Source: Spirochaetota bacterium (lineage in GTDB: Bacteria > Spirochaetota > Spirochaetia > Treponematales > Breznakiellaceae). From it: a DNA stretch of 8,693 bases. The notes beneath the pieces are model-generated. The model saw only the letters and a list, made by a program, of their open reading frames with translations, made no database searches and had not been told where the DNA came from. Positions 1 to 5,772 of this stretch are shown here, piece after piece (the first letter of the stretch is position 1; each line of letters begins with the position of its first letter). The position numbers and the translations under genes are program-made. The stretch covers positions 1-8,693 of the forward strand of contig JAEWSV010000126.1 in assembly GCA_023398155.1 (NCBI GenBank), given 5' to 3'.

Positions 1-142
1 TCTTAACGTTGACCATGACTTGGATGCCCGCGTCGCCTCTCTCATGGACCGCGTCGTGACGGGACATCGACTCGATTTCTTCGGCATCTGTCCCGCCTGT
101 CGGGCCGAACGCGAGGCCGAGGTCGAACCCCAGCCCGTTTGA
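1..142 (+). CDS. Fur/PerR-family metal-dependent regulator, C-terminal fragment
   Basis: Only the last 46 codons are in the window (frame begins at base 2, TGA at 140-142); the DNA-binding N-terminus lies to the left. The visible part reads as the end of the dimerisation domain: a helix (about DARVASLMDRV), then a strand with the family signature GHRLDFFGICPAC. This matches the C-terminal HHRLEIYGVCQEC stretch of Bacillus subtilis PerR as I recall it. The CPAC pair is the second Cys-x2-Cys of the structural zinc site found in PerR and many Fur proteins. Proteins of this family repress peroxide-stress or metal-uptake genes using Fe, Mn or Zn. Whether this one senses peroxide, iron or zinc cannot be told without the missing His and Asp ligands. 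It converges with the MocR gene and no intrinsic terminator is visible between them. Confidence 0.85.
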   Translation, partial: LNVDHDLDARVASLMDRVVTGHRLDFFGICPACRAEREAEVEPQPV

Positions 143-169
143 GCGCGCGTCCGTCTCGCCTTCGTTCCG

Positions 170-201
170 ATGAGCGCTCGCTCAAATGAGCGCTCGCTCA
201 A
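170..201. repeat. Perfect 16-bp tandem duplication containing a 14-bp palindrome
   Basis: The unit ATGAGCGCTCGCTCAA occurs twice head to tail (170-185 and 186-201). Each copy holds the interrupted palindrome TGAGCG-CT-CGCTCA, which resembles operators of many TetR-family repressors. No promoter or gene start lies next to it, however: it sits between two convergent genes. On the - strand the first copy encodes the last residues of the MocR protein, and its TGA stop (184-182) falls in the second copy. It could be a protein-binding site, a small repeat element, or a replication-slippage scar. It lacks the T-run of an intrinsic terminator on either side. Confidence 0.8.
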
Positions 202-1594
202 AGAAATCGTTCTTCATTTTCCGCGCGGCTTCCTCCATGGCCTGGATCGCGCGGGGAATCTCCCCCGGTTCCAGGCTCCCGAATCCGATGCGGAACGCGA
301 GCGCTCCTTCCTGCCCTTCCTGCCAATAATCGGGACCCGGCGATACCGAAACGCCTTGGGTCTTGCATTCCGCTATGAACCGTGCCAAATCCATCCCCTT
401 TTCCAGGTTTCCGAGCAGGCATAGTCCCGCCGGCGGATCATCGAAGCGGAGGGGAGCGGAAGCGGCCCCGAGGGCCGAACGCAGGGCGGCCCGTAGGGAA
501 GCGTAGTGGGGCCTCACGCGCCGCAGGTGTTCTCCGTAGGCGCCGATTTCTAGATACCGCGCCAATCCCCGCTGGATCAGGGCGGAACCGCAGATATCGT
601 CCGCCGATTTCACGGCGAGCAGCCGCGCGATGGTCCGCTCGTCGGCGTTCACGCCTGCCACGCGGAGCGCGGGGAGGAGGCACTTGGAGAAGGTCCGGAT
701 ATGGATCACCCGGGAACCGGGAACGGATGCGGCCAGCGAGGCCAGCCGAGCCGGATGTTCCTCAAGGTAATCCAGGTCCCCGAGGTAATCATCCTCGATG
801 ATCGTGAACCCGTACCGGGCGGACGCGCGGAGCACGAGTTCCCGCGTTTCCCTATCCCAGCTGCGTCCGCTCGGGTTGCCGTAGGTCGGGCAACAGTAAA
901 AAAGGTCGATCTTGTTCGAAGCGCAGGCGCGTTCCAGCGCGGCGGGCTCGGGGCCGGCGGTCGCGGCGCGTATGGGCACGAGGCAGGCCCCCGCGGAGGC
1001 GAAGGCCAAACGGGCGCCCGGATACGTCGGATCTTCCAGGGCGACCAGAGTTCCCCTTCCCGCGGCCCGCGCGATGATCGCGATGGCCTGCTGGGCTCCG
1101 GCCGTGACGAGCATGCCTTTTTCCGGATCGGACGGTATGCCGTCTGCCCTGTCCAGCTCGGCCAACATCGCGCGCAGTGCCCGCGATCCTCGGTAATCCT
1201 CGTACCCGCCCGCCGCAGGATCCTCCGCGGCTACCTCCGCGGTCACGCGGGCGAAGTCCGCCGCAGGGTGGAGGCGGAGATTCGGCTCGATGCGGTGTAG
1301 GGGCAGGATGGCCCGGTCCCCTTCTCCGGCTTTCCTGAGCGCCGCGTCCAGCGCGGAAACGACGAAACCCGAGCGGGGGTGCGCGGCGATGAGCCTGCGT
1401 TCCACGAGGTTCCGGTAGGCCGCGGCGGCGGTGGCCGCGCTGATCCCGAGCCGGGCGGAAAGCGTCCGCAGGGAAGGGAGCTTCCGGCCGCCTTCGAGCT
1501 TGCCCGCGAGGATGGCATCCGCGAACGCATCCGCGATCTGGGCCTGTACCGGAATTCGAGAAGTTCTGTCTATCTGTACTATATCAGAAAGCAT
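182..1594 (-). CDS. MocR-type regulator (GntR winged helix fused to aminotransferase-like domain)
   Basis: The protein has 470 residues, the usual size for the MocR/PdxR/GabR family. Residues about 8-80 form a GntR-type winged helix (RKLPSLRTLSARLGIS, then a recognition helix and the SGFVV wing). Residues about 100-465 are a fold-type I aminotransferase-like domain. It has PTYGNPSG near 236-243, EDDY at 267-270, TFSK at 301-304 with Lys304 as expected PLP-binding lysine, and a late Arg435 in FRIGF. Such proteins use PLP or a PLP-amino acid adduct as effector instead of catalysing transamination. The start at 1594 is chosen because AGGAA (1605-1601) lies 6 nt upstream; the longer reading to 1711 would run through the promoter region and lacks family similarity. 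It is divergent from an aminotransferase gene, its likely target. Its last residues and stop lie in a tandem duplication. The effector is unknown. Confidence 0.92.
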   Translation of the reverse strand: MLSDIVQIDRTSRIPVQAQIADAFADAILAGKLEGGRKLPSLRTLSARLGISAATAAAAYRNLVERRLIAAHPRSGFVVSALDAALRKAGEGDRAILPLHRIEPNLRLHPAADFARVTAEVAAEDPAAGGYEDYRGSRALRAMLAELDRADGIPSDPEKGMLVTAGAQQAIAIIARAAGRGTLVALEDPTYPGARLAFASAGACLVPIRAATAGPEPAALERACASNKIDLFYCCPTYGNPSGRSWDRETRELVLRASARYGFTIIEDDYLGDLDYLEEHPARLASLAASVPGSRVIHIRTFSKCLLPALRVAGVNADERTIARLLAVKSADDICGSALIQRGLARYLEIGAYGEHLRRVRPHYASLRAALRSALGAASAPLRFDDPPAGLCLLGNLEKGMDLARFIAECKTQGVSVSPGPDYWQEGQEGALAFRIGFGSLEPGEIPRAIQAMEEAARKMKNDFFERALI

Positions 1595-1639
1595 GTAAAT
1601 TTCCTTTATATGCGTTGTCTGTATTGTATCACTTTGATA
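1574..1639. promoter_or_regulatory. Candidate MocR operator: imperfect direct repeat plus short palindrome
   Basis: CTGTACTATATCA (1574-1586) and CTGTATTGTATCA (1619-1631) match at 11 of 13 positions and are 45 bp apart start to start. The left copy lies in the first codons of the MocR gene, and the right one covers that gene's -10 box. The right copy runs into a palindrome TATCA-CTT-TGATA (1627-1639) inside the aminotransferase promoter. MocR-family regulators such as GabR are known to bind spaced direct repeats, so these are reasonable binding boxes, but this is inference. Confidence 0.4.
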
Positions 1640-1643
1640 GGAT
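1615..1643 (+). promoter_or_regulatory. Predicted promoter of the divergent aminotransferase gene
   Basis: TTGTCT (1615-1620) and TAGGAT (1638-1643) are spaced 17 bp. The implied transcript start near 1650 sits just ahead of a GGAGG ribosome site (1655-1659), 6 nt before ATG 1666. The -10 box is imperfect, which suits a gene that needs activation by the neighbouring MocR protein. Confidence 0.5.
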
Positions 1644-1651
1644 GGCGTCGA
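1623..1651 (-). promoter_or_regulatory. Predicted promoter of the MocR gene
   Basis: On the - strand, TCGACG (1651-1646) and TACAAT (1628-1623) are separated by 17 bp and resemble sigma-70 -35 and -10 boxes. The predicted transcript start near 1616 leaves a leader of about 22 nt carrying the AGGAA ribosome site. The -35 box lies downstream of the -10 box of the opposing promoter, so the two promoters overlap face to face. Confidence 0.5.
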
Positions 1652-1665
1652 GACGGAGGTTCTGT

Positions 1666-2847
1666 ATGGAAGGACGATTCGCGCGCCGCATGTCGGCAAT
1701 GAAGCCCTCATCGATTCGGGAAATACTCAAGACGACCGAACGGCCGGAAATAATCTCCTTCGCCGGAGGCCTGCCTGCGCCCGAATTGTTCCCTGTGGAC
1801 GACGTCCGCGTTTCCGCGGAGCGCGTACTGGCGGAAATCGGACCGCGCGCCCTCCAGTACGGCATCACCGACGGCGTTCCCGCCCTGCGCGACTTCCTCG
1901 CGGCCGAGATGGCCCTCCGCGGCGTAGCCTGCACCGCCGACGACATCCTCATCACCACCGGCTCTCAGCAGTCCCTCGACCTCCTCGGGAAGATCTTCCT
2001 GGATCCGGGCGACATCGTTCTCACGGAGAACCCGACCTACTTGGCGGCCGTCCAGTCCTTCCAGTGCTTCGAAGCGCGGTTCCAGCCGGTGCCCACCGAC
2101 GACTATGGGATTATCCCCGAGGCGGTCGATGAGCTGGCCGGTCGGCTCCCGATTCGTTTCCTCTACGTGATTCCGAATTTCCAGAATCCGACCGGCCGCA
2201 CTTTGAGCGCGGATCGGCGCCGAGCTTTGTATGAGGTCGCGGTCAGGCGGGGCCTGACGATCGTGGAGGACGATCCCTACGGCAAGCTCCGCTACCGCGG
2301 CGACGCGGTGCCGCCCATCAAATCATTCGATACGACCGGCTCCGTCATCTACTTGAGCACCTTCTCCAAGATCGTGGCCCCCGGCTTCCGGACCGGCTGG
2401 GCCGTCGCGCCCCGGCCGATCCGGGAAAAGCTCATCATCGCCAAACAGGCGGCAGACCTCCACACCTCGAGCCTCGACCAGCTCATCCTGGAACGCTACA
2501 TGCGGGACTTCGATAATACGTCCCACGTGGAGAAGGTCAGGAAGGCCTATGGCGAACGGTACGCCCTGATGGAGTCGTGCCTCGCGGCGGCCATGCCCGA
2601 AGGGTATACGTGGACTAAGCCGGACGGCGGCATGTTCCTCTGGGTCACCGGTCCTGGGCACATCGATACGACAGCCTTGCTCGTGAAGGCCTTGGAGCGC
2701 AACGTCGCCTTCGTCCCCGGGGAAGACTTCTTTCCGGACCATGACGGCTCGAATTGCATGCGCCTCAACTTCTCCAACGCGCAACCGGCGATGATCCGGG
2801 AAGGCGTCGATCGCCTCGCCCGGCTCTGCGGGGATCTTCGTTCCTGA
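1666..2847 (+). CDS. PLP-dependent class I/II aminotransferase (2-aminoadipate aminotransferase-like)
   Basis: A 393-residue fold-type I aminotransferase. Visible motifs in order are SFAGGLPAPELFP (31-43), the YGITDG turn (65-70), ITTGSQQSLDL (97-106), ENPTY (121-125), NPTG (174-177), VEDDPYG (200-206) and STFSKIVAPGFRTGW (231-245). Lys235 should form the Schiff base with PLP, and Arg366 (MRLNFS) should bind the substrate carboxylate. The layout matches the LysN/2-aminoadipate transaminase group, which acts on aminoadipate, branched-chain, aromatic or other amino acids with 2-oxoglutarate in the cytoplasm. The true substrate cannot be read from sequence. The start at ATG 1666 is favoured by GGAGG 6 nt upstream; ATG 1693 is a weaker alternative, and the upstream GTT-region start at 1615 falls on the -35 box. 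It is probably controlled by the divergent MocR regulator. It is monocistronic, followed by a tRNA gene with its own promoter and no obvious terminator in between. Confidence 0.92.
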   Translation: MEGRFARRMSAMKPSSIREILKTTERPEIISFAGGLPAPELFPVDDVRVSAERVLAEIGPRALQYGITDGVPALRDFLAAEMALRGVACTADDILITTGSQQSLDLLGKIFLDPGDIVLTENPTYLAAVQSFQCFEARFQPVPTDDYGIIPEAVDELAGRLPIRFLYVIPNFQNPTGRTLSADRRRALYEVAVRRGLTIVEDDPYGKLRYRGDAVPPIKSFDTTGSVIYLSTFSKIVAPGFRTGWAVAPRPIREKLIIAKQAADLHTSSLDQLILERYMRDFDNTSHVEKVRKAYGERYALMESCLAAAMPEGYTWTKPDGGMFLWVTGPGHIDTTALLVKALERNVAFVPGEDFFPDHDGSNCMRLNFSNAQPAMIREGVDRLARLCGDLRS

Positions 2848-2853
2848 AAGCGC

Positions 2854-2882
2854 TGGACAAAGCCGAGTATAATTGCTATATT
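2854..2882 (+). promoter_or_regulatory. Predicted promoter of tRNA-Cys
   Basis: TGGACA (2854-2859) and TATATT (2877-2882) are 17 bp apart. Transcription would begin near 2889, leaving about 6 nt of leader before the mature tRNA. A better -10 match, TATAAT at 2868, has no -35 partner at a usable distance. The -35 begins only 7 bp after the aminotransferase stop codon. Confidence 0.6.
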
Positions 2883-2894
2883 CGGCCGGCTACC

Positions 2895-2966
2895 GGCGCC
2901 GTACCCAAGCGGTAAGGGAGAGGTCTGCAAAACCTTTATGCGGCAGTTCGATTCTGCCCGGCGCCT
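2895..2966 (+). tRNA. tRNA-Cys (anticodon GCA)
   Basis: A complete 72-nt cloverleaf folds by eye. The acceptor stem is GGCGCCG (2895-2901) with CGGCGCC (2959-2965), and the D stem is CCC/GGG. The anticodon arm is GAGGT-CTGCAAA-ACCTT, giving anticodon GCA; the variable loop is 5 nt and the T arm is GGCAG-TTCGATT-CTGCC. The discriminator base is U (2966), typical of cysteine tRNAs. CCA is not encoded, so it must be added by tRNA nucleotidyltransferase. It has its own promoter and terminator and stands alone. An exact inverted copy of its last 18 bases (2947-2964) lies about 45 bp downstream. Confidence 0.97.
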
Positions 2967-2976
2967 ATTACTTTGT

Positions 2977-3007
2977 CGGCCGTCCATCCGGACGGCCGCT
3001 TTTTTTT
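2977..3007 (+). terminator. Rho-independent terminator of tRNA-Cys
   Basis: A perfect 9-bp GC-rich stem CGGCCGTCC (2977-2985) / GGACGGCCG (2990-2998) with loop ATCC is followed by C and eight T residues (3000-3007). It begins 11 bp after the tRNA 3' end. On the - strand no T-run follows, so it acts in one direction only. Confidence 0.95.
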
Positions 3008-3010
3008 GAT

Positions 3011-3028
3011 GCGCCGGGCAGAATCGAA
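3011..3028 (-). repeat. 18-bp inverted copy of the tRNA-Cys 3' end
   Basis: Bases 3011-3028 are the exact reverse complement of tRNA-Cys bases 2947-2964 (T loop, T-stem 3' strand and most of the acceptor 3' strand). The match stops abruptly on both sides. Read on the - strand this is the tail of a cysteine tRNA without the rest of the gene. The two copies flank the terminator and could pair into a large stem. It may be a leftover of an inverted duplication or of an integration event; no integrase is present here. Confidence 0.85.
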
Positions 3029-3035
3029 ACGCAGC

Positions 3036-3058
3036 GCGCGCCGAGCGTTAGCGCGCCG
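3036..3058. repeat. 8-bp direct repeat upstream of lacI-type gene
   Basis: GCGCGCCG occurs at 3036-3043 and 3051-3058, separated by AGCGTTA. The GCGCGC cores are self-complementary, so the stretch can also fold as a 6-bp hairpin with a 9-nt loop. It lies just ahead of the predicted lacI promoter and may be a regulator site, but in GC-rich DNA such short repeats can arise by chance. Confidence 0.4.
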
Positions 3059-3073
3059 TTATTTCCTTTCGAC

Positions 3074-3103
3074 CTGTCACTCAGCCGCATTTTCATGTAT
3101 CAT
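3074..3103 (+). promoter_or_regulatory. Predicted promoter of the LacI-family gene, giving a near-leaderless mRNA
   Basis: CTGTCA (3074-3079) and TATCAT (3098-3103) are spaced 18 bp. The -10 box is good and the -35 moderate. The expected start point, about 7 nt after the -10 box, is near 3110, only some 3 nt before ATG 3113. No ribosome-binding site precedes that ATG, in agreement with a leaderless transcript. Confidence 0.45.
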
Positions 3104-3112
3104 GCTCCCATA

Positions 3113-4144
3113 ATGCGCCTGACCATCAAGCACATCGCCGAACTCGCGGGGGTCTCCAAGACAACGGTATCCTTCGCGTTCAACGATCCTTCGAAGATAT
3201 CGAGGGAGACGTACGAGCGGATCATGGCGATCGCGGATCGGGAAGGGTACGTGCCCGATCCGGTGGCGCGCACGATGACCACGAAGCGGGTCGGGGCCAT
3301 CGGAGTGCTCCTCCCTCAGGCTATCCAGGAAACCTTCAGGAATCCCTACGTCGCGGAAGTCCTCCGCGGCATCGGCACGGTCTGCCATCAAGAGGACCTG
3401 TTCCTCACCATCCTGCCGCCGGTGAAGGGCTTCCTTTCCCAGGCGGTCCGGAACGCGGCCGTCGACGGCTTCCTCGCGCTCGGCGTGGAGGCCGCTCCCG
3501 ATATAGCGGCGCTCATCCATCAGCGCCACGTGCCCTTCGTGACGATAGACGGGGACGCGGACGCGGGCATCACGAACGTCGGCATCGACGACGCCGCCGC
3601 GGCCGAGTCCGTCATGGATTACTTGTTATCGAAGGGGCACGCACGGATCGTGGTGCTGGCCCTCAGGGCCGACGGCCCGGGTTCCACGGAAGAGCGTTCT
3701 TCGCGGACGGGCGACCGGCGCCTGGCCGGATTCGAGCGGGCGCTTGCGGGCCGGGGCTCTTCCCTCCTGGCCGCGGGTATCCGCGTCGTCGCCGTGGAGG
3801 CGACCATGGAGGCCGCCGCCGAGGCCGCGGCCCGTATCCTCGCGGAGGAAAAGCCCACGGCCTTCCTCTGCATGAGCGATACGGCGGCGTACGGGGTCTA
3901 TGAGGCCTGCCACGCCGCCGGTCTCTCCATCCCCGCCGATATCTCCGTCACCGGTATGGACGACGTGCCCTTCTCGGCCTTGTTGGCGCCGCCGCTCACC
4001 ACGGTTCGCCAACCGGGAGTCAAGAAGGGAGCCTACGCCGCGCGGGCCATCATCGACTTGATACGCGGCCGTCCCGCCGCCTCCGCCATACTGCCCACCG
4101 ATCTCGTGATCCGCGATTCGGTCGCCGAGCCGCGGCCGCGCTGA
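3113..4144 (+). CDS. LacI-family transcriptional repressor
   Basis: A 343-residue protein of normal LacI/GalR length. Residues 4-25 form the classical helix-turn-helix (TIKHIAELAGVSKTTVSFAF), followed by the GYVPDPVARTM segment and hinge (about 45-58). From residue 60 (VGAIGVLLP) the periplasmic-binding-protein-like effector domain follows, with VDGFLALG (117-124), a strand-turn at FVTIDGDAD (142-150), FLCMSDTAAYGVYEA (251-265) and the family block ISVTGMDDVPFSALLAPPLTTVRQP (277-301). Members normally repress sugar-uptake or carbohydrate genes and respond to a sugar or sugar phosphate. No transport or sugar-catabolic operon adjoins it in this window, so its target is unknown; self-control is possible. 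ATG 3113 is chosen because the HTH starts immediately after it. ATG 3095 would add six residues but precedes the -10 box. Its stop codon lies 3 bp from that of the convergent uridylyltransferase gene. Confidence 0.93.
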   Translation: MRLTIKHIAELAGVSKTTVSFAFNDPSKISRETYERIMAIADREGYVPDPVARTMTTKRVGAIGVLLPQAIQETFRNPYVAEVLRGIGTVCHQEDLFLTILPPVKGFLSQAVRNAAVDGFLALGVEAAPDIAALIHQRHVPFVTIDGDADAGITNVGIDDAAAAESVMDYLLSKGHARIVVLALRADGPGSTEERSSRTGDRRLAGFERALAGRGSSLLAAGIRVVAVEATMEAAAEAAARILAEEKPTAFLCMSDTAAYGVYEACHAAGLSIPADISVTGMDDVPFSALLAPPLTTVRQPGVKKGAYAARAIIDLIRGRPAASAILPTDLVIRDSVAEPRPR

Positions 4145-4153
4145 GCATCAGCG
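4139..4153. repeat. Palindrome holding the stop codons of two convergent genes
   Basis: CGCTGA-GCA-TCAGCG is a perfect 6-bp inverted repeat with a 3-bp centre. The + strand TGA (4142-4144) ends the LacI-family gene and the - strand TGA (4150-4148) ends the uridylyltransferase gene. Both proteins thus end in the same Arg-stop codons read from the same 15 bp. It is too short, and lacks T-runs, to serve as an efficient intrinsic terminator. Confidence 0.6.
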
Positions 4154-5734
4154 GAGGGGCGGAAAAGCGTCGATCCGGGCCTGGAGTTCGGCGAGGCTCA
4201 AGGGCGCGTGTCCGCGCCCTTCGGCCGGCGAGAAACCGTATTCCGTTTCCAGGAGACGCCCGAAACCTCGGCGCACGAGGGCGGCGGCCGCGCGGAGGCC
4301 CGCGTCCACCCGGCCGTTACCGTCGATACCGGCACCGATCGGGCTCGCGAGGATGCTCTCCATAAGCGTCTTAGCGGCTACGAAGCGTTTTTCCTTGGCG
4401 ACGGCGAAGATCAAGGGATCTTCCATGAGGCCGAGCACTTCCCAGGTGGTCTGTTCAGCCTGAGCGTATTTGCCGGCTTCCTTATCTTGCTCCGAAACCC
4501 GGATGGGTAGCGCGTTCATGATCTCGTCGAGCCGCGGGACGAGCCAGTCCAGGTCGAAGAGGCCGGTCGCGCAGTTGAAGAGCGGCGCCTTTCCTTCCGC
4601 TTCCTCCCGGGCGACCGTTTCCCGGTCTATGGCCTGGCCTATGTCGGCCACGCTCAGCCTGCCGTCGTCCCGTTCCACGAGGACGCCGCCCTTCACGTCC
4701 ACGCTCGTCCTCCAGGAGAATTCGAAGGCCGCGCTCGCGCCGCGGAGGGCGAGGGTCGCCACCGCGACCGGGTCGACGGTGTAGCCCGAATTGTCCACGT
4801 TGCCCAGGTACGCCCAGCGGATGCCCTGTTCGCGGAGGCGCCGGTAGACGGAGGCGAGCACGCGGAAGTTCTCGCCGTGGCCGCCGGGGAGGGCGAGCCC
4901 TTCGTCCCGTTTGCCGTAAGCCCGGTCGTAGAGGCGGCGGGGAAAACCTTCGGCCTTGTGGGTGAGGGCGGCGAGGAGGGGCTGGACCGATCCGAGGGGA
5001 GCGGTCGGATCGACGCGAGTCCGTTCGATGAGCGGCGCGATGAGCGGATCGCGGCGGTATTCGGCATAGGCGGCGCGGAGCGGCTCGCAGGTGGCTTCGC
5101 TCGTCATCTCGAAGAAGGGGAGGACCGCCGTTTCCTCGTCGCCGGAAAGCAGTCGATATTCCAGGGCGCGGATGAGGAGGGACCTCATCTTGAGCAGCAG
5201 GAAGGAAGGCCCACCCCTGCCGTCCGTTTCGAAATAGGCGCTCGCTGTCCCCTTCGGCTTTTCCCGCGAAGCCTCCGCCGCGGCCTCGAAGGGCCGGCGC
5301 AGCGCCTCGAAGGCGGCGGGATCGAGTTCCTCGTTTTTCTTGACGTCGACGTAGGAGGTGGCCGATCCGCCGTTGAGGACGCCGTAGGCCACGCGGGGGT
5401 AGAGGAGGGTGCCGAGCCGGTACAAGGCCTCCTCGGAGAAGACGGCGTCCCCTCCTTCCCGGACTACGAGGTCTACCGCGACGCCTTCCAGGCCGAATTC
5501 GGCGAGTTTCCTCGCGGCTTCCCGGTCGTCCATGCGGAAATCGCGGAGGGAGGTCCGATCGTTGATGCGACCGTCATCGTTCGCGGGGAGGCTCACGAGG
5601 GGGGAGGCTTCGTGCCCCGTTCTCCCGAATTCCGCGTCCAGGAGATCGAGGACCACGAGCGTCCGGTCGATGTCCGCGCCTTTGGCGCGGAGATCGGCCA
5701 ATAAGGAGGGCGAGAGGTCGGTGAGTCGTCGCAT
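4148..5734 (-). CDS. UTP-sugar-1-phosphate uridylyltransferase, UDPGP family
   Basis: A 528-residue enzyme of the UDPGP family, expected to make a UDP-sugar (UDP-glucose or UDP-N-acetylhexosamine) from UTP and a sugar 1-phosphate in the cytoplasm. Motifs in order are the nucleotide loop GVLNGGSATSY (118-128), PGGHGE (283-288) contacting the uracil, LGNVDNSG (310-317) carrying the metal-binding Asp, KGGVLV (348-353) and FNCATGLFDLDWL (386-398). The loop resembles the eukaryote-type LNGGLGTSMG rather than the bacterial GalU GxGTR form, but has Ser-Ala where Leu-Gly is usual and Tyr for Met. About 115 residues precede the loop. ATG 5734 is preferred: ATG 5749 and 5746 fall in the -10 box of the predicted promoter. 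No ribosome site is evident before 5734. It follows phoR by 34 bp. The sugar specificity is not settled by sequence. Confidence 0.85.
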   Translation of the reverse strand: MRRLTDLSPSLLADLRAKGADIDRTLVVLDLLDAEFGRTGHEASPLVSLPANDDGRINDRTSLRDFRMDDREAARKLAEFGLEGVAVDLVVREGGDAVFSEEALYRLGTLLYPRVAYGVLNGGSATSYVDVKKNEELDPAAFEALRRPFEAAAEASREKPKGTASAYFETDGRGGPSFLLLKMRSLLIRALEYRLLSGDEETAVLPFFEMTSEATCEPLRAAYAEYRRDPLIAPLIERTRVDPTAPLGSVQPLLAALTHKAEGFPRRLYDRAYGKRDEGLALPGGHGENFRVLASVYRRLREQGIRWAYLGNVDNSGYTVDPVAVATLALRGASAAFEFSWRTSVDVKGGVLVERDDGRLSVADIGQAIDRETVAREEAEGKAPLFNCATGLFDLDWLVPRLDEIMNALPIRVSEQDKEAGKYAQAEQTTWEVLGLMEDPLIFAVAKEKRFVAAKTLMESILASPIGAGIDGNGRVDAGLRAAAALVRRGFGRLLETEYGFSPAEGRGHAPLSLAELQARIDAFPPLR

Positions 5735-5744
5735 AGGACTACCC

Positions 5745-5772
5745 ATCATATCTTCGCGGGCGAAAAGGTCAA
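5745..5772 (-). promoter_or_regulatory. Predicted promoter of the uridylyltransferase gene
   Basis: On the - strand TTGACC (5772-5767) and TATGAT (5750-5745) are separated by 16 bp, a strong sigma-70-like pair. The TGA stop of phoR (5771-5769) is part of the -35 box. The expected start near 5738 lies about 3-4 nt before ATG 5734, so the mRNA would be essentially leaderless. Confidence 0.6.

Noticed and set aside
143..181. Bidirectional terminator between the Fur-type and MocR genes
   Set aside because: The palindromes are not followed by a T-run on either strand.
2868..2873. Perfect TATAAT as the tRNA-Cys -10 box
   Set aside because: The TGGACA upstream is only 8 bp away and no other good -35 lies 16-18 bp ahead. 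TATATT at 2877 has ideal 17-bp spacing to the same TGGACA.
2873..3112. 80-residue N-terminal extension of the LacI-type protein
   Set aside because: It would translate through the tRNA and its terminator; family proteins start right before the HTH.
4877..5704. + strand open frame of 275 codons
   Set aside because: Fully antisense to the uridylyltransferase gene, with no ribosome site and no recognisable domain.
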